Shown here in pieces: positions 18,635 through 26,450 of a stretch of DNA of 47,659 nt. Under the pieces are notes generated by a model that did not search any database, had not been told where the DNA came from, and saw nothing but the letters and a program-made list of their open reading frames with translations. Every line of letters begins with the position of its first letter. Position 1 is the stretch's first letter. The DNA is taken from positions 1 through 47,659 of the forward strand of contig NZ_JAHLKM010000005.1 of NCBI RefSeq assembly GCF_024449025.1. Reading direction: 5' to 3'. A program made the position numbers and the translations under genes. This DNA is from Natronomonas aquatica. Its GTDB lineage: Archaea > Halobacteriota > Halobacteria > Halobacteriales > Haloarculaceae.

Positions 18635-19432
18635 TTACTGGTTTCGTTCGGCCTCCAGCCAGCCGTTACACTCGGGACAGGAATCGCCGCCGCGGTACCC
18701 CGACTGGGCATCGATCCGGAACCCACACTCCGGACAGACGATCTCGCCCTCCGGAACGGTGATCCCGGACAGCGACTCGTCCGTCTCCTCCGGTGTCTCG
18801 ACCGGCGCGTCGGTCTCGACGACGCGATCGGTTCCCGCCCCGTCGTCGGACTTCTCTAGGTCGTCGGGCCACTCGCCCGGCTCGCGGTCGGTGTCTTCGT
18901 CGGTGAGGATCTCGGCGTCCTCGGAGTCTGGATCCCGGAGTTCGTCGTCGATCGGTTCCTCGTCCGGCCGGTCGGGCTCGGGATCGATCACTTCACCGCC
19001 GCGCTGTCGGGGGTCGGCGGCGTCGTTCTCGATACCGGGCTCCGGGTCGTCGGCTCTCGCCGTTGTCGGCCGGTCTACGGCGTCCGGGTCGGTCCCTCCG
19101 GCCGCGTCCTCCCCGGCCACGTCAGTGATGGCGTCGTCGGACGCATCCGGACCGTTCCCGGACGCCGGGGCGGTATCCGTCCCGGTGTCCTCGCCGGCCC
19201 CCGCGAGGTTGGCGGCGGACTCGCCGTCCGCGTCGCTCTCGAGGCCGACCGCCTCGCCGTCGACGACGGCCGTGACCTCGGTGCTCTCGGAGACGACGCG
19301 CTCGGCCCCACAGCGTCGACAGCGCTCTATCTCGCGTTCGGTGGTGACGACCTCGTCACCCTCCTCTTCGCTCTCTCGTTCCACACCCGCGGGCTCGAAG
19401 GCGTGGCCCAGTATCGAACACTGTAGTCCCAT
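18635..19432 (-). CDS. Haloarchaeal zinc-ribbon protein with long acidic linker
   Basis: A 265-residue protein that starts MGLQCSILGHAFEPAGVERE, has a first CxxC (RCRRCGAE) near residue 34, a central linker of about 160 residues made mostly of Asp, Glu, Ala, Pro and Thr, and a C-terminal zinc ribbon (ECGF...CPECNGW) of the two-CxxC type. The two ends are conserved in haloarchaeal proteins annotated as DUF7093-like; the linker is low complexity. The architecture suggests an adaptor or nucleic-acid-binding role, but that is inference. GGTATAAAGC at 19457-19466 is a good TATA box for this strand. Confidence 0.65.
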   Translation of the reverse strand: MGLQCSILGHAFEPAGVERESEEEGDEVVTTEREIERCRRCGAERVVSESTEVTAVVDGEAVGLESDADGESAANLAGAGEDTGTDTAPASGNGPDASDDAITDVAGEDAAGGTDPDAVDRPTTARADDPEPGIENDAADPRQRGGEVIDPEPDRPDEEPIDDELRDPDSEDAEILTDEDTDREPGEWPDDLEKSDDGAGTDRVVETDAPVETPEETDESLSGITVPEGEIVCPECGFRIDAQSGYRGGDSCPECNGWLEAERNQ

Positions 19433-19456
19433 TACGCTCACGTGGCCGTGACAGAG

Positions 19457-19466
19457 GTATAAAGCT
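19457..19466 (-). promoter_or_regulatory. TATA box of zinc-ribbon protein gene
   Basis: On the minus strand this reads GCTTTATACC, about 28 bases before the ATG at 19432. It fits a leaderless or near-leaderless transcript. Confidence 0.6.
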
Positions 19467-19532
19467 TGAGCCCCGGTCCCGGAGCGGATTGGTCGCCGAA
19501 CGGTTAAGATGCCGCCGGACGAACCGCCACGT

Positions 19533-19835
19533 ATGCAGGCGAAGCGAGAGTACCGCGACCGCGACGAGACGGAGGTCTCGGTGCTCGACGCGCTCGTCGA
19601 TCGGACCGATGAAGGGATGACCGTCTTCGAACTCCGGACCGACGTCGAGGCGGACATCGACGACCTCGAGACGGCGCTCGCCGAACTGAAAGAGGCCGGG
19701 CTCATCGCGGTCGAAAACGACGACGGGCCGATGCGGATCTATCCGGACGAGCGGGTCGTCCCGGAGTTCGACTCCGGGAATACCGCGGATGAGGCGTCGT
19801 TTATCGACCGGATCAGGGATCGGTTCGGAGTATGA
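19533..19835 (+). CDS. DUF6432 winged-helix-like protein
   Basis: A 100-residue protein, MQAKREYRDRDETEVSVLDALVDR..., that fits a winged-helix fold: helices to residue 30, an EGMTVFELR turn, a recognition-like helix (IDDLETALAELKEAGLI) and a wing (VENDDGPMRIYPDERV). It matches the haloarchaeal DUF6432 family, probably DNA-binding, of unknown target. I start at ATG 19533, because the eight upstream in-frame residues (MPPDEPPR) are not family-like. The stop lies 79 bases before the GcvT-like gene on the same strand. Confidence 0.7.
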   Translation: MQAKREYRDRDETEVSVLDALVDRTDEGMTVFELRTDVEADIDDLETALAELKEAGLIAVENDDGPMRIYPDERVVPEFDSGNTADEASFIDRIRDRFGV

Positions 19836-19914
19836 GACCCGCCGACGGCCGGTTTGTATACCCCGGGAGCCCGACCCGGTGGTTATTCACCGCTCCGGCG
19901 CGTTCACGCCACCA

Positions 19915-20997
19915 ATGACAGTCGCTGCGGAGCTACACGAGTCCCACGACGCGACGTTCACCGAACGCGGCGATCGGCGGGTCGCCGCCCACTACGGCCG
20001 GCCCGAGCGGACCCACCGAGCCGTCAGGAACGTCGTCGGCACGATCGAGATGGGCTACGGGATCGTCGAAGTGGCGGGCGAAGACCGGATCGACTTCGTC
20101 GACAACGCCGTCACGAACCACGTGCCCGGGACCGACGGGCAGGGCGTCTACGCGCTGTTGCTCGATCCCCAGGGGCGCATCGAGAGGGAGCTGTACGTCT
20201 ACAACGCCGACGAACGGCTGCTCTGTTTCGTCCCGCCGGGGACGGCCGAAGAGCTCGCCGCCGAGTGGCGCGAGAAGACGTTCATCCAGGACGTCGAGAT
20301 CCGCGCCGCGACCGATGACTTCGGCGTCTTCGGGATCCACGGGCCGAAGGCGACCGAGAAGGTCGCCTCCGTACTCACCGGGCCGGGATCGCCCGACGAG
20401 CCGCTGTCGTTCGTCCGGGGCACGATCGGCGACTGGGGGGCGACCGTCGTCCGGACCGACGACCTCACCGGCGAGGAGGGCTACGAGGTCATCTGCGCCG
20501 CCGAGGACGCCGAGCGCGTGTTCGACGCGTTGATCAATCACGGGCTCAACGCCGCCCCGTTCGGCTACCGGACGTTCGAGTACCTCCTGCTCGAGGCCGG
20601 CACGCCGCTTTTCGAGACCGAACTGGTCGGGAACGTCCCGAACGTACTGGGGCTCCGGAACGCCCTGGACTTCGAGAAGGGGTGTTACGTCGGCCAGGAG
20701 GTCGTCTCGAAGATCGAAAACCAGGGGCGTCCCTCACGGCGGCTGGTCGGGCTCCGACCCGATGCCGTCCCCGAATCCGGGGCGGCCGTCTTCGACGGCG
20801 ACGGCAACGTGGGGGAGGTGACCCGCGCGGATCACAGCCCCGCGCTCGAAGCACCGATCGCGATGGCGCTCGTCGAGTACGGCCTCGAGGCCGACGCTCT
20901 GACGGTTCGAATCGGCGGCGAGGACACGCCCGCCGAGGTCGTCGAGTTGCCGTTCGTCGAGGGTTCGGCCCGGTCGCGGCGACTGCCGCAGTACTGA
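19915..20997 (+). CDS. GcvT/YgfZ-family folate-binding protein
   Basis: A 360-residue protein of the aminomethyltransferase fold. EKGCYVGQEV at 254-263 (Cys257) is the hallmark of the YgfZ/IBA57 branch, folate-dependent factors for Fe-S cluster assembly or repair, and not of the glycine-cleavage T protein. VFGIHGPKA, GEEGYEV and FGYRTFEYLLLEAG are shared family blocks. No glycine-cleavage genes are near. I favour a YgfZ-like role over GcvT, though haloarchaeal members are usually labelled simply as aminomethyltransferases. ATG 19915 fits the N-terminal conservation. It converges on trpS with a 3-base gap. Confidence 0.8.
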   Translation: MTVAAELHESHDATFTERGDRRVAAHYGRPERTHRAVRNVVGTIEMGYGIVEVAGEDRIDFVDNAVTNHVPGTDGQGVYALLLDPQGRIERELYVYNADERLLCFVPPGTAEELAAEWREKTFIQDVEIRAATDDFGVFGIHGPKATEKVASVLTGPGSPDEPLSFVRGTIGDWGATVVRTDDLTGEEGYEVICAAEDAERVFDALINHGLNAAPFGYRTFEYLLLEAGTPLFETELVGNVPNVLGLRNALDFEKGCYVGQEVVSKIENQGRPSRRLVGLRPDAVPESGAAVFDGDGNVGEVTRADHSPALEAPIAMALVEYGLEADALTVRIGGEDTPAEVVELPFVEGSARSRRLPQY

Positions 20998-21000
20998 AAC

Positions 21001-22656
21001 CTATCGCTTCCTGTCGCTGTCCAACTCGATATCGAGGTCCTCGAGCAGTTCCTTCGCTTCCTCGCGTTTCTCCTGGTGTTCCTCGAGGAACTCTCCCATG
21101 AGTTCGGCCGCCTGCTCCTTGCAGCCCCCACAGAGCCGTTCGCCGCCGACACACTCCTCGTAGACCTCGGTCGCGAACTCGTCGTCGTCGCCCGAAAGCA
21201 GGTACGCATACAGTTCGTACACGGGACACTCGTCGGCCTTCCCGCCGAGTTCGCGCTGCTTCTCGGCGGTCTCGCGGCCGCCGGTCGTCGCGGATTTCAC
21301 TTTGTCGTAGCCCTCCTCGGGATCGTCGAGCAGGCTGATGTGGCTCGCCGGCACCGAGGAAGACATCTTCCCGCCGGTCAGCCCGGTCATAAAGCGGTGA
21401 TAGACCGACGAGGGCGGCAAAAAGCCGTAGCCGCCGTGTTCGAGTTCGATATCGCGGGCCAACTCCTCGGCGGCTTCCCGGTCCATCCCGAAGGCGTCGA
21501 CGTGTCCCTCGTAGACGCGTTTCTCGCCGTCGATGGCCTCGATCAACGCCTCGAACGCGTCGTCGGTGGCGTTGCGGTCGAGAAACCGGACGCGGGGCCG
21601 GAGGGGTTCCTTGCCGGCGTTCTCGAGTTTGTTCGTGACCTTTTGTATGAGAGATTCCAGCGTCGTCTCGTCGTGGAACGCATCACCGCCCATCGCTTCT
21701 GCGGTCTTTTGTTCCGCGAGGAGCCACTGCGCCGCTTCGGCGCATCTCGGCCGTTCAGGATCATCAGCGTACGCCTCCCGTTTCTTGTAGGCACGTCGGA
21801 GGAGTTCGCTTTCAGCACCCTCGCTCTCGAAGCTCGCGTACGCCTCGGTCACACCGAAATACCGCATCCGCCCGGCCAGATCCCGGGCCAGCCGCATGTG
21901 GGGGTCCTGGTCGGGGCCGACGGGGATGACGGTCGGTTTCGGCCCGTCCAGTTGCGGATAGAGGATGTCGGCCATCTGGGTGACGACCGACTGCATGTAG
22001 GAGACCTCGGTCTCGCCGTCGAAATCGTAGATCGCCCCCAGCTCGGAGAAGTTCGCCTTCGTCCCGAGTTCGAAGGCCAGATCCTGCACCTCGCGGTTGG
22101 CAGACTGCCGGTAGAGGGTCCCGTCTTCGGGATCGAAGCCCAAAGCGATGAGCGAAAGCAGATAGCTCTCGGTGTGTTCGTCGATCTCGTCCCACGAGAG
22201 CCCGCGGGCGGCGTGGGCCTCCATGTCGGCGATGAGCCCGTAGGCCTCGCCGCCGCGTTCCTGATGCCAGATCAGCTCGTCGAAGACGAGCTTGTGGCCG
22301 ATGTGGGGGTCGCCGGTCGGCATAAAGCCCGACAGCGCGGCGAACGGTTCGTCGTTTGCCATCGCTTCGGCGACCGGTCGGTAGTCGCGGTGGCCGAAGA
22401 TGACCCCACGCCGCATCAGGTAGTGGGGGCTCGGAATCCGGGGGAGCACTTCCTCGAAGACCTCGATGCCGAACTCCTCGAAGAGCTTCCGGTAGTCGTC
22501 GACGGTCGAAGAACCCCACGGGTCGAGGGCCACGTCGTCGACGGCTCCGCCGTCCGCTCGGAGCGCCGCCGGTGCTCCGGTGTCGGCGCCCTCCGCCCCG
22601 CCATCGCCGCAACCGGCCGGCCCAATCCCTCGGCCGCCCGTTCCGTCGTCTGTCAT
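21001..22656 (-). CDS. trpS: Tryptophan-tRNA ligase
   Basis: A 551-residue class Ic aminoacyl-tRNA synthetase that charges tRNA-Trp. The HIGH motif is DPHIGH (HIGH at 118-121) and the KMSKS motif reads GKMSSS near residue 428. LDPWGSS and DEHTESYLLSLIALG are typical of archaeal TrpRS. The first 45 residues are Gly/Ala/Asp-rich and low in complexity, an unusual extension that could be partly untranslated. The C-terminus has CGGCKEQAAELM, a cysteine-containing helical end, then a charged EEHQEKREEAKELLEDL helix. The insert after the KMSKS loop makes it longer than the bacterial enzyme. Confidence 0.94.
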   Translation of the reverse strand: MTDDGTGGRGIGPAGCGDGGAEGADTGAPAALRADGGAVDDVALDPWGSSTVDDYRKLFEEFGIEVFEEVLPRIPSPHYLMRRGVIFGHRDYRPVAEAMANDEPFAALSGFMPTGDPHIGHKLVFDELIWHQERGGEAYGLIADMEAHAARGLSWDEIDEHTESYLLSLIALGFDPEDGTLYRQSANREVQDLAFELGTKANFSELGAIYDFDGETEVSYMQSVVTQMADILYPQLDGPKPTVIPVGPDQDPHMRLARDLAGRMRYFGVTEAYASFESEGAESELLRRAYKKREAYADDPERPRCAEAAQWLLAEQKTAEAMGGDAFHDETTLESLIQKVTNKLENAGKEPLRPRVRFLDRNATDDAFEALIEAIDGEKRVYEGHVDAFGMDREAAEELARDIELEHGGYGFLPPSSVYHRFMTGLTGGKMSSSVPASHISLLDDPEEGYDKVKSATTGGRETAEKQRELGGKADECPVYELYAYLLSGDDDEFATEVYEECVGGERLCGGCKEQAAELMGEFLEEHQEKREEAKELLEDLDIELDSDRKR

Positions 22657-22841
22657 GCCGAACCGTCCGGGTGGTCCGCCCAAAAACCGTTCGCTTGTGC
22701 CACGGCCGAACGCAGTGTCGATACAGTGTCTCAGGGCGTCGGGGAGGTGGACCGATGACCGGATTCCGTTTCGATCGGTCACGCATTTCGGTAGAATTAA
22801 CTAATATAGGTTTATTATTGGGAAATAGTAACCATATCCAA

Positions 22842-22851
22842 TTATTTATAT
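22842..22851 (+). promoter_or_regulatory. TATA box of DUF2061 gene
   Basis: TTATTTATAT is centred about 28 bases before ATG 22875. The 60 bases around it are AT-rich, unlike the flanking coding DNA. Confidence 0.65.
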
Positions 22852-22874
22852 GGATTCACGTCGACACGTCCCGC

Positions 22875-23120
22875 ATGGATACGCCGCTCCTCTCGCGTTC
22901 GGCGCTCCAGGCCCGGCGGCGGGCGATCGTCAAGACGCTCTGTTATCGGCTGGTCATGGTGCTTATCACCGTCACCATCGCCTTTGCCGTCGTCGGCGAC
23001 GTCGGCGACGCGATAAATATCGGCCTCGCGGCGAACGTACTGAAGACCGGGACCTACTACCTCTACGAGCGGGCGTGGGATCACGTCGCGTGGGGCGTCG
23101 ACCCGTCCCGGTCGGCCTGA
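22875..23120 (+). CDS. DUF2061 small membrane protein
   Basis: An 81-residue protein. A basic N-terminus (RSALQARRRAIVKTLCYRL) leads into one hydrophobic helix (VMVLITVTIAFAVVG), a second amphipathic stretch (INIGLAANVLKTGTYYLYERAW) and the typical DHVAWG end. The KTxxYR...YYxYERxW pattern is that of DUF2061, a predicted inner-membrane family often found with sulfate-assimilation genes in bacteria. Here it is alone, convergent with endA, with a strong promoter. The function is not known. Confidence 0.8.
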   Translation: MDTPLLSRSALQARRRAIVKTLCYRLVMVLITVTIAFAVVGDVGDAINIGLAANVLKTGTYYLYERAWDHVAWGVDPSRSA

Positions 23121-23130
23121 ACCGACAGCG

Positions 23131-24138
23131 TCAGGGCGTCAGCCGCTCGATCGAGCGCCACCGGACCGTTTCGCCGTCGACCAGCGCGAACACCATCCGC
23201 TTGCGAACGCCGTGGGCCAGGCGAACGTCGAGCGCCAGATCACGGGGCGAGCGGGCGGCGTCGGCCGGAAGCACCCGAACCAGGAGTTCGGAGTGGCCGA
23301 GTTCGGCAACGCGGTCGACCTCGGCGTAGGTTCGGAAGTCGGCCCCGAACTTGAACCCGGTCTTGGGGACGACGCCGCGGTCGCGAAGCGCCCGGTAGAC
23401 GGTGAGACGGCGGTCGAACCGCTCGCCCTCGACGGCCCGCCCCCGGGACTCGATCGCCTCCCGGCCGCCGTCGACAGCTAACAACCCGTCACCGACTAGA
23501 TAGGCGGCCTCCAGAAGCGATAGCTGGACCGCGTCGTCGTCGCGATCCATTCGTTGACCGTAGAAGCCACGCTCGTAGAGCGCCGGCGGGGGCGCCCAAC
23601 AGAGCACGCGGTCCTCGAGCAGGTGGCCCTCGATCGGGCCGTCGATCGCGGCCGAACTCGTGCCCGTGATTTCCGGGACGTCGGTCCGGAGGTAGGTGAG
23701 TTCGCTCTCCTCATCGACGACCGCGAGCACGACGTCCCCGAGTGAACCGAGTTCGACTGCGGCCCGTTCGCCGAGCACGCGAACCCGATACTGGACGGTA
23801 CCGTCCCACGGGCCGTCCCCGCGGGGATGGACGACGAAGGCGGCCCCCTCGGGATCGTCGACCCATCTCTCCCGGGCGGGCGAAACGTAGAACCCGCGGT
23901 CCCGGAGGTCCTTGTAGACGAGAAAGGGCACGACGATATCGTCGTTGTCGGCGAGAAAGCCCTCGATCCCCTGTCCGTCGACCGAACCGAGATCGCCCCG
24001 ATAGAGGAGATGGGCCGCCTCGACGCGGGAGAGGACAACCCCGTCGCCGCGCGGGCGGCCGTACCCCCGCGCGTCGTAGTAGCGCTCGCGGGCGTTGGCG
24101 CCGACCGCGACGAGCCCGTCGGTCAGGTGGCCTTCCAT
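23131..24138 (-). CDS. endA: tRNA-splicing endonuclease
   Basis: A 335-residue protein made of two fused EndA-like repeats, as in the archaeal alpha2 type with double-length subunits. The second repeat holds the catalytic triad Tyr271 (FRTY), His282 (LGHSELLV) and Lys313 (VRKRMVF); the Tyr-His spacing of 11 and His-Lys spacing of 31 fit the family. The first repeat lacks the triad and serves structure. It removes introns at bulge-helix-bulge sites in pre-tRNA and pre-rRNA. It is 69 bases downstream of the NucS-like gene on the same strand, so co-transcription is possible. Confidence 0.93.
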   Translation of the reverse strand: MEGHLTDGLVAVGANARERYYDARGYGRPRGDGVVLSRVEAAHLLYRGDLGSVDGQGIEGFLADNDDIVVPFLVYKDLRDRGFYVSPARERWVDDPEGAAFVVHPRGDGPWDGTVQYRVRVLGERAAVELGSLGDVVLAVVDEESELTYLRTDVPEITGTSSAAIDGPIEGHLLEDRVLCWAPPPALYERGFYGQRMDRDDDAVQLSLLEAAYLVGDGLLAVDGGREAIESRGRAVEGERFDRRLTVYRALRDRGVVPKTGFKFGADFRTYAEVDRVAELGHSELLVRVLPADAARSPRDLALDVRLAHGVRKRMVFALVDGETVRWRSIERLTP

Positions 24139-24207
24139 ACCCGACTCTCCCGCTCGGAGTCGTATAGCCCCTGTGGTCGCCCCCTCGGGGCGGGGCCGCC
24201 GCGCCCG

Positions 24208-24927
24208 CTATCCGTCCGGGGCCGCGCAACCGCTGTCGAGACACCGCCGTCCGGACGGCGTCTCGAAGGCCGGCAGCCCACACGCACACGTCCCGTCGAC
24301 CGTCCCCTTGGGCACCACGAAGCCGGTCTCGCAGTCGGGATATCGCTCACAGCCGGCGATGAGCCCGCCGCGTCTGCGGATCCGAAGCTCACCCGCACAG
24401 TTCGGGCAGTCCCACTCGCGGTCGAAGCGCGCCCGGACGGCCTCGAGCAGCGATCCACACTCGTAGTCGAGACACAACTCGAAGCGCTCGCCGCGGTCGA
24501 CGGTGAACGTCGGGAGTCCACACGCACACGCCGAATCGGTCACCGACGCCCCGTCCGGCAGTCCGAACCGCGCCTCGCAGTCGAGACAGACGACGTTGTC
24601 GCCCGTCCGGACCAAGGGCCCGTCACAGCGACACGCGCCGACGGGCGTACCGGCCTCGGTCACGTCGTGTTCGGCGACGGCGACGTCGCCCGTCGCCTCG
24701 ATCCGGAGCGTCTGGTCGCCGTCGCTCGCCAGAAGCCACAGCGGATCGCGGGTGATAGAGAGGTTCTCGGGGCGGGTCAGCCACGCGACGGGCTGGTAGC
24801 CGTCGACGTCGTGGACGAGGACGGTGTTGTCGGGCTTCGTGATCGCGAGGATTCTGCCACGGACGGTCCGCTCGCGGCGCCCCTCGAAGCGGACGAGACA
24901 GTCGCCGGCGATCGTTCGGATCGACAT
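24208..24927 (-). CDS. NucS N-terminal-domain protein with C4 zinc fingers, nuclease-less
   Basis: A 239-residue protein. Residues 1-90 match the N-terminal DNA-binding half of NucS/EndoMS (DUF91): DCLVRFEGRRERTVRGRILAI, KPDNTVLVHD and DGYQPVAWLTRPE. In place of the RecB-like nuclease domain are three or four cysteine modules: CRC...CLDC, CAC, CPNC...CERYPDCETGF (topoisomerase-I-type C4 finger) and CAC...CLDSGC. It could guide or sense single-stranded or mispaired DNA, but it has no visible catalytic centre. ATG 24927 follows a TATA box held in a dyad (24946-24961). It is upstream of endA on the same strand. Confidence 0.75.
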   Translation of the reverse strand: MSIRTIAGDCLVRFEGRRERTVRGRILAITKPDNTVLVHDVDGYQPVAWLTRPENLSITRDPLWLLASDGDQTLRIEATGDVAVAEHDVTEAGTPVGACRCDGPLVRTGDNVVCLDCEARFGLPDGASVTDSACACGLPTFTVDRGERFELCLDYECGSLLEAVRARFDREWDCPNCAGELRIRRRGGLIAGCERYPDCETGFVVPKGTVDGTCACGLPAFETPSGRRCLDSGCAAPDG

Positions 24928-24945
24928 GGGACGGATGCCTCCGTA

Positions 24946-24961
24946 GTAGTATTTAAACTAC
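24946..24961 (-). promoter_or_regulatory. TATA box within a GTAGT/ACTAC dyad
   Basis: GTAGT-ATTTAA-ACTAC is a perfect 5-base inverted repeat around an AT-rich core, centred about 26 bases before ATG 24927. The core is the likely TATA box, so a protein bound to the dyad would compete with TBP. Confidence 0.5.
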
Positions 24962-25083
24962 AGGGGGATCGGGGCTCGGTATACCCGCCGATCTGCGGTC
25001 CGCTCGGAGCAAAAATAGCCAATAATCGACATGAATAGATACGCCAAACAAAGGATATATACGCCCTCTACGGCGCTTAGAAC

Positions 25084-25091
25084 TTTTAGGC
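25084..25091 (+). promoter_or_regulatory. Half iron-box near dpsA promoter
   Basis: TTTTAGGC equals one arm of the palindrome at 26271-26286. No matching second arm is present, so a role in dpsA control is only possible. Confidence 0.25.
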
Positions 25092-25119
25092 GGTACAAAA
25101 AATATACATATATTGATAA

Positions 25120-25127
25120 CTTATAAG
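25120..25127 (+). promoter_or_regulatory. dpsA TATA box
   Basis: CTTATAAG, itself a palindrome, is about 32 bases before ATG 25155 in a long AT-rich leader (25010-25130) that also contains AATATACATATATTG. Confidence 0.6.
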
Positions 25128-25154
25128 TGCGTCGCGCGCATACTAGGGAACGTA

Positions 25155-25700
25155 ATGAGTACCCAAAAAGAAACTCGACAGCAAGCGGGCACCGTCGAGG
25201 AGAACTCGCTTCGGCTCGAGACCGAAAAGGCCGAGCAGATCATCGACGCGCTGAACTCGGATCTGGCGGATGCGTACGTCCTCTATCACCAGCTCCACAA
25301 GCACCACTGGAACATCGAGGGCGCCGAGTATCTCCCAGTCCACGAGTTCCTCCAGGAGATCTACGAGGACGTCGAGGCCGCCGCCGACGAGCTCGCCGAA
25401 CGGCTGCAGTCGCTCGGCGGCGTCCCCCACGCGGGCATGCCGGCGCTTTCGGAGAACGCCACGGTCGAACCGGAGGACGAGGACGTCTACGACATCCGCA
25501 CGTCGCTGTCGAACGACCTGGAGATGATGGGCGATATCATCGAGAGTTACCGCGAACACATCGACCTCGCGGAGGGACTCGGCGATTACGCGACCGGCGA
25601 GATACTCCGGGGACAACTGGAGACGATCGAGGAACACACCCACCACATCGAACACTACCTCGAGGACGACACGTTAGTGATCGAATCCGCGACGAACTGA
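25155..25700 (+). CDS. dpsA: Dps-family ferritin-like protein (DpsA)
   Basis: A 181-residue four-helix-bundle protein that oxidises and stores iron in a 12-subunit shell and protects DNA against peroxide. HKHHWNIEG and the following HEFLQEIYEDVEAAADELAERL form the intersubunit ferroxidase site, and SLGGVP is the usual turn. The last helix carries EHTHHIEHYLED, a His-rich stretch that may help iron entry. ATG 25155 is preferred to an upstream in-frame start because the extra residues are basic and not Dps-like. The gene has a rich AT promoter and converges on the amphi-Trp operon, whose own promoter holds an iron-box-like palindrome. Confidence 0.94.
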   Translation: MSTQKETRQQAGTVEENSLRLETEKAEQIIDALNSDLADAYVLYHQLHKHHWNIEGAEYLPVHEFLQEIYEDVEAAADELAERLQSLGGVPHAGMPALSENATVEPEDEDVYDIRTSLSNDLEMMGDIIESYREHIDLAEGLGDYATGEILRGQLETIEEHTHHIEHYLEDDTLVIESATN

Positions 25701-25727
25701 TCCCGGTTCCGCGCGTTTCTCGTCCCG

Positions 25728-26090
25728 TTACTCGACAGTCGGCGCGCTGTCGTCGGTTCGGCCGGGCAGTTCGAGTTCGATCTCCAGTTCCGGCTCGCCG
25801 ACGCCCTCGAAGTCGATCTCTAGTTCGATCGGCTCGCCGAAGGCGAAGGGAAGTTCCCACTCGTCTGTCACCAGCCGCACCTCGTCGCTTCCGCGGAGCT
25901 GTTCGCCAAGCTCGATCAGGAAGTCGCCGGCCTCGGACGCGTCCAGCCGGTAGTGTTCCTCGAAGTTCCGACCGGAGCGAACCGTCGTCCGATCGGCCGT
26001 CGGTTCCGGGGCGGGATCGATATCGGACTCGGCCTCGACGTCGGCCCCGGCCTCGGGTTCGGCGTCGGCGGGTGGCGATCGGTCGGTCAT
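25728..26090 (-). CDS. Amphi-Trp domain protein
   Basis: A 120-residue protein. A Pro/Glu/Ala-rich N-terminus (about 40 residues) precedes a domain that runs NFEEHYRLDASEAGDFLIELGEQL, then beta strands VRLVTDEWELPFAFGEPIELEIDFEG and LEIELELPG. This matches the amphi-Trp domain, a small haloarchaeal and bacterial module of unknown function. ATG 26090 is supported because the longer frame would overlap the preceding small gene. It lies 4 bases after that gene, so both are one operon behind the iron-box promoter. Confidence 0.75.
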   Translation of the reverse strand: MTDRSPPADAEPEAGADVEAESDIDPAPEPTADRTTVRSGRNFEEHYRLDASEAGDFLIELGEQLRGSDEVRLVTDEWELPFAFGEPIELEIDFEGVGEPELEIELELPGRTDDSAPTVE

Positions 26091-26094
26091 ATCG

Positions 26095-26262
26095 CTACCG
26101 GGGCACGTCGACCGTGAGGTCGCTCGCGATCCACCCGTCGGTGTTTTCGGCTTCGATAAATATAGACGTGCCCGGACAGCTCTCACAGACGGTGATATCC
26201 GGACACTGGTCGGATTCCGGTTCGGATGGGGGGCCGGATCGTGATCTGGTTTCCGCGGGCAT
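26095..26262 (-). CDS. Tiny CxxC-containing protein of the iron-box operon
   Basis: A 55-residue ORF: a polar Pro/Ser/Glu-rich head, then CPDITVCESCPGTSIF with three cysteines (20, 26, 29), and an end reading DGWIASDLTVDVPR. The WIASDLTVDV end resembles small haloarchaeal DUF7331-type proteins. The cysteine cluster could bind a metal. ATG 26262 lies about 27 bases from the minus-strand TATA region, so leaderless expression fits; an in-frame ATG at 26271 would add three residues and overlap the palindrome. It is the first gene of a two-gene operon with the amphi-Trp gene (4-base gap). The function is unknown. Confidence 0.65.
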   Translation of the reverse strand: MPAETRSRSGPPSEPESDQCPDITVCESCPGTSIFIEAENTDGWIASDLTVDVPR

Positions 26263-26270
26263 TAACACCA

Positions 26271-26286
26271 TTTAGGCATGCCTAAA
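26271..26286 (-). promoter_or_regulatory. 16-bp DtxR/SirR-type palindrome in promoter
   Basis: TTTAGGCATGCCTAAA is a perfect 16-base palindrome between the TATA region (26284-26294 on this strand, CTTTTTATTTTAG) and the start of the CxxC gene. It resembles the TTAGG...CCTAA operators of DtxR-family metal regulators (IdeR, SirR, Idr), which bind with Fe2+ and block transcription. A regulator bound here would cover the transcription start. Confidence 0.6.
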
Positions 26287-26450
26287 ATAAAAAGTATGCG
26301 ATCGACGGCGTCGATCGGTCCGACCCGAACCATCCGGTATCCCGACGGCGGAGACGGACGGATTGATCGACAAAGCGGGTCGTTTGGGGGGCCGTACCGG
26401 CCCGATAGCAGAAACTGATTAGTGCGGTCGGCGAACGGGAACGGACACCG

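Noticed and set aside
21076-22758. 560-codon open frame opposite trpS
   Set aside because: Shadow frame; trpS on the minus strand has all class I motifs.
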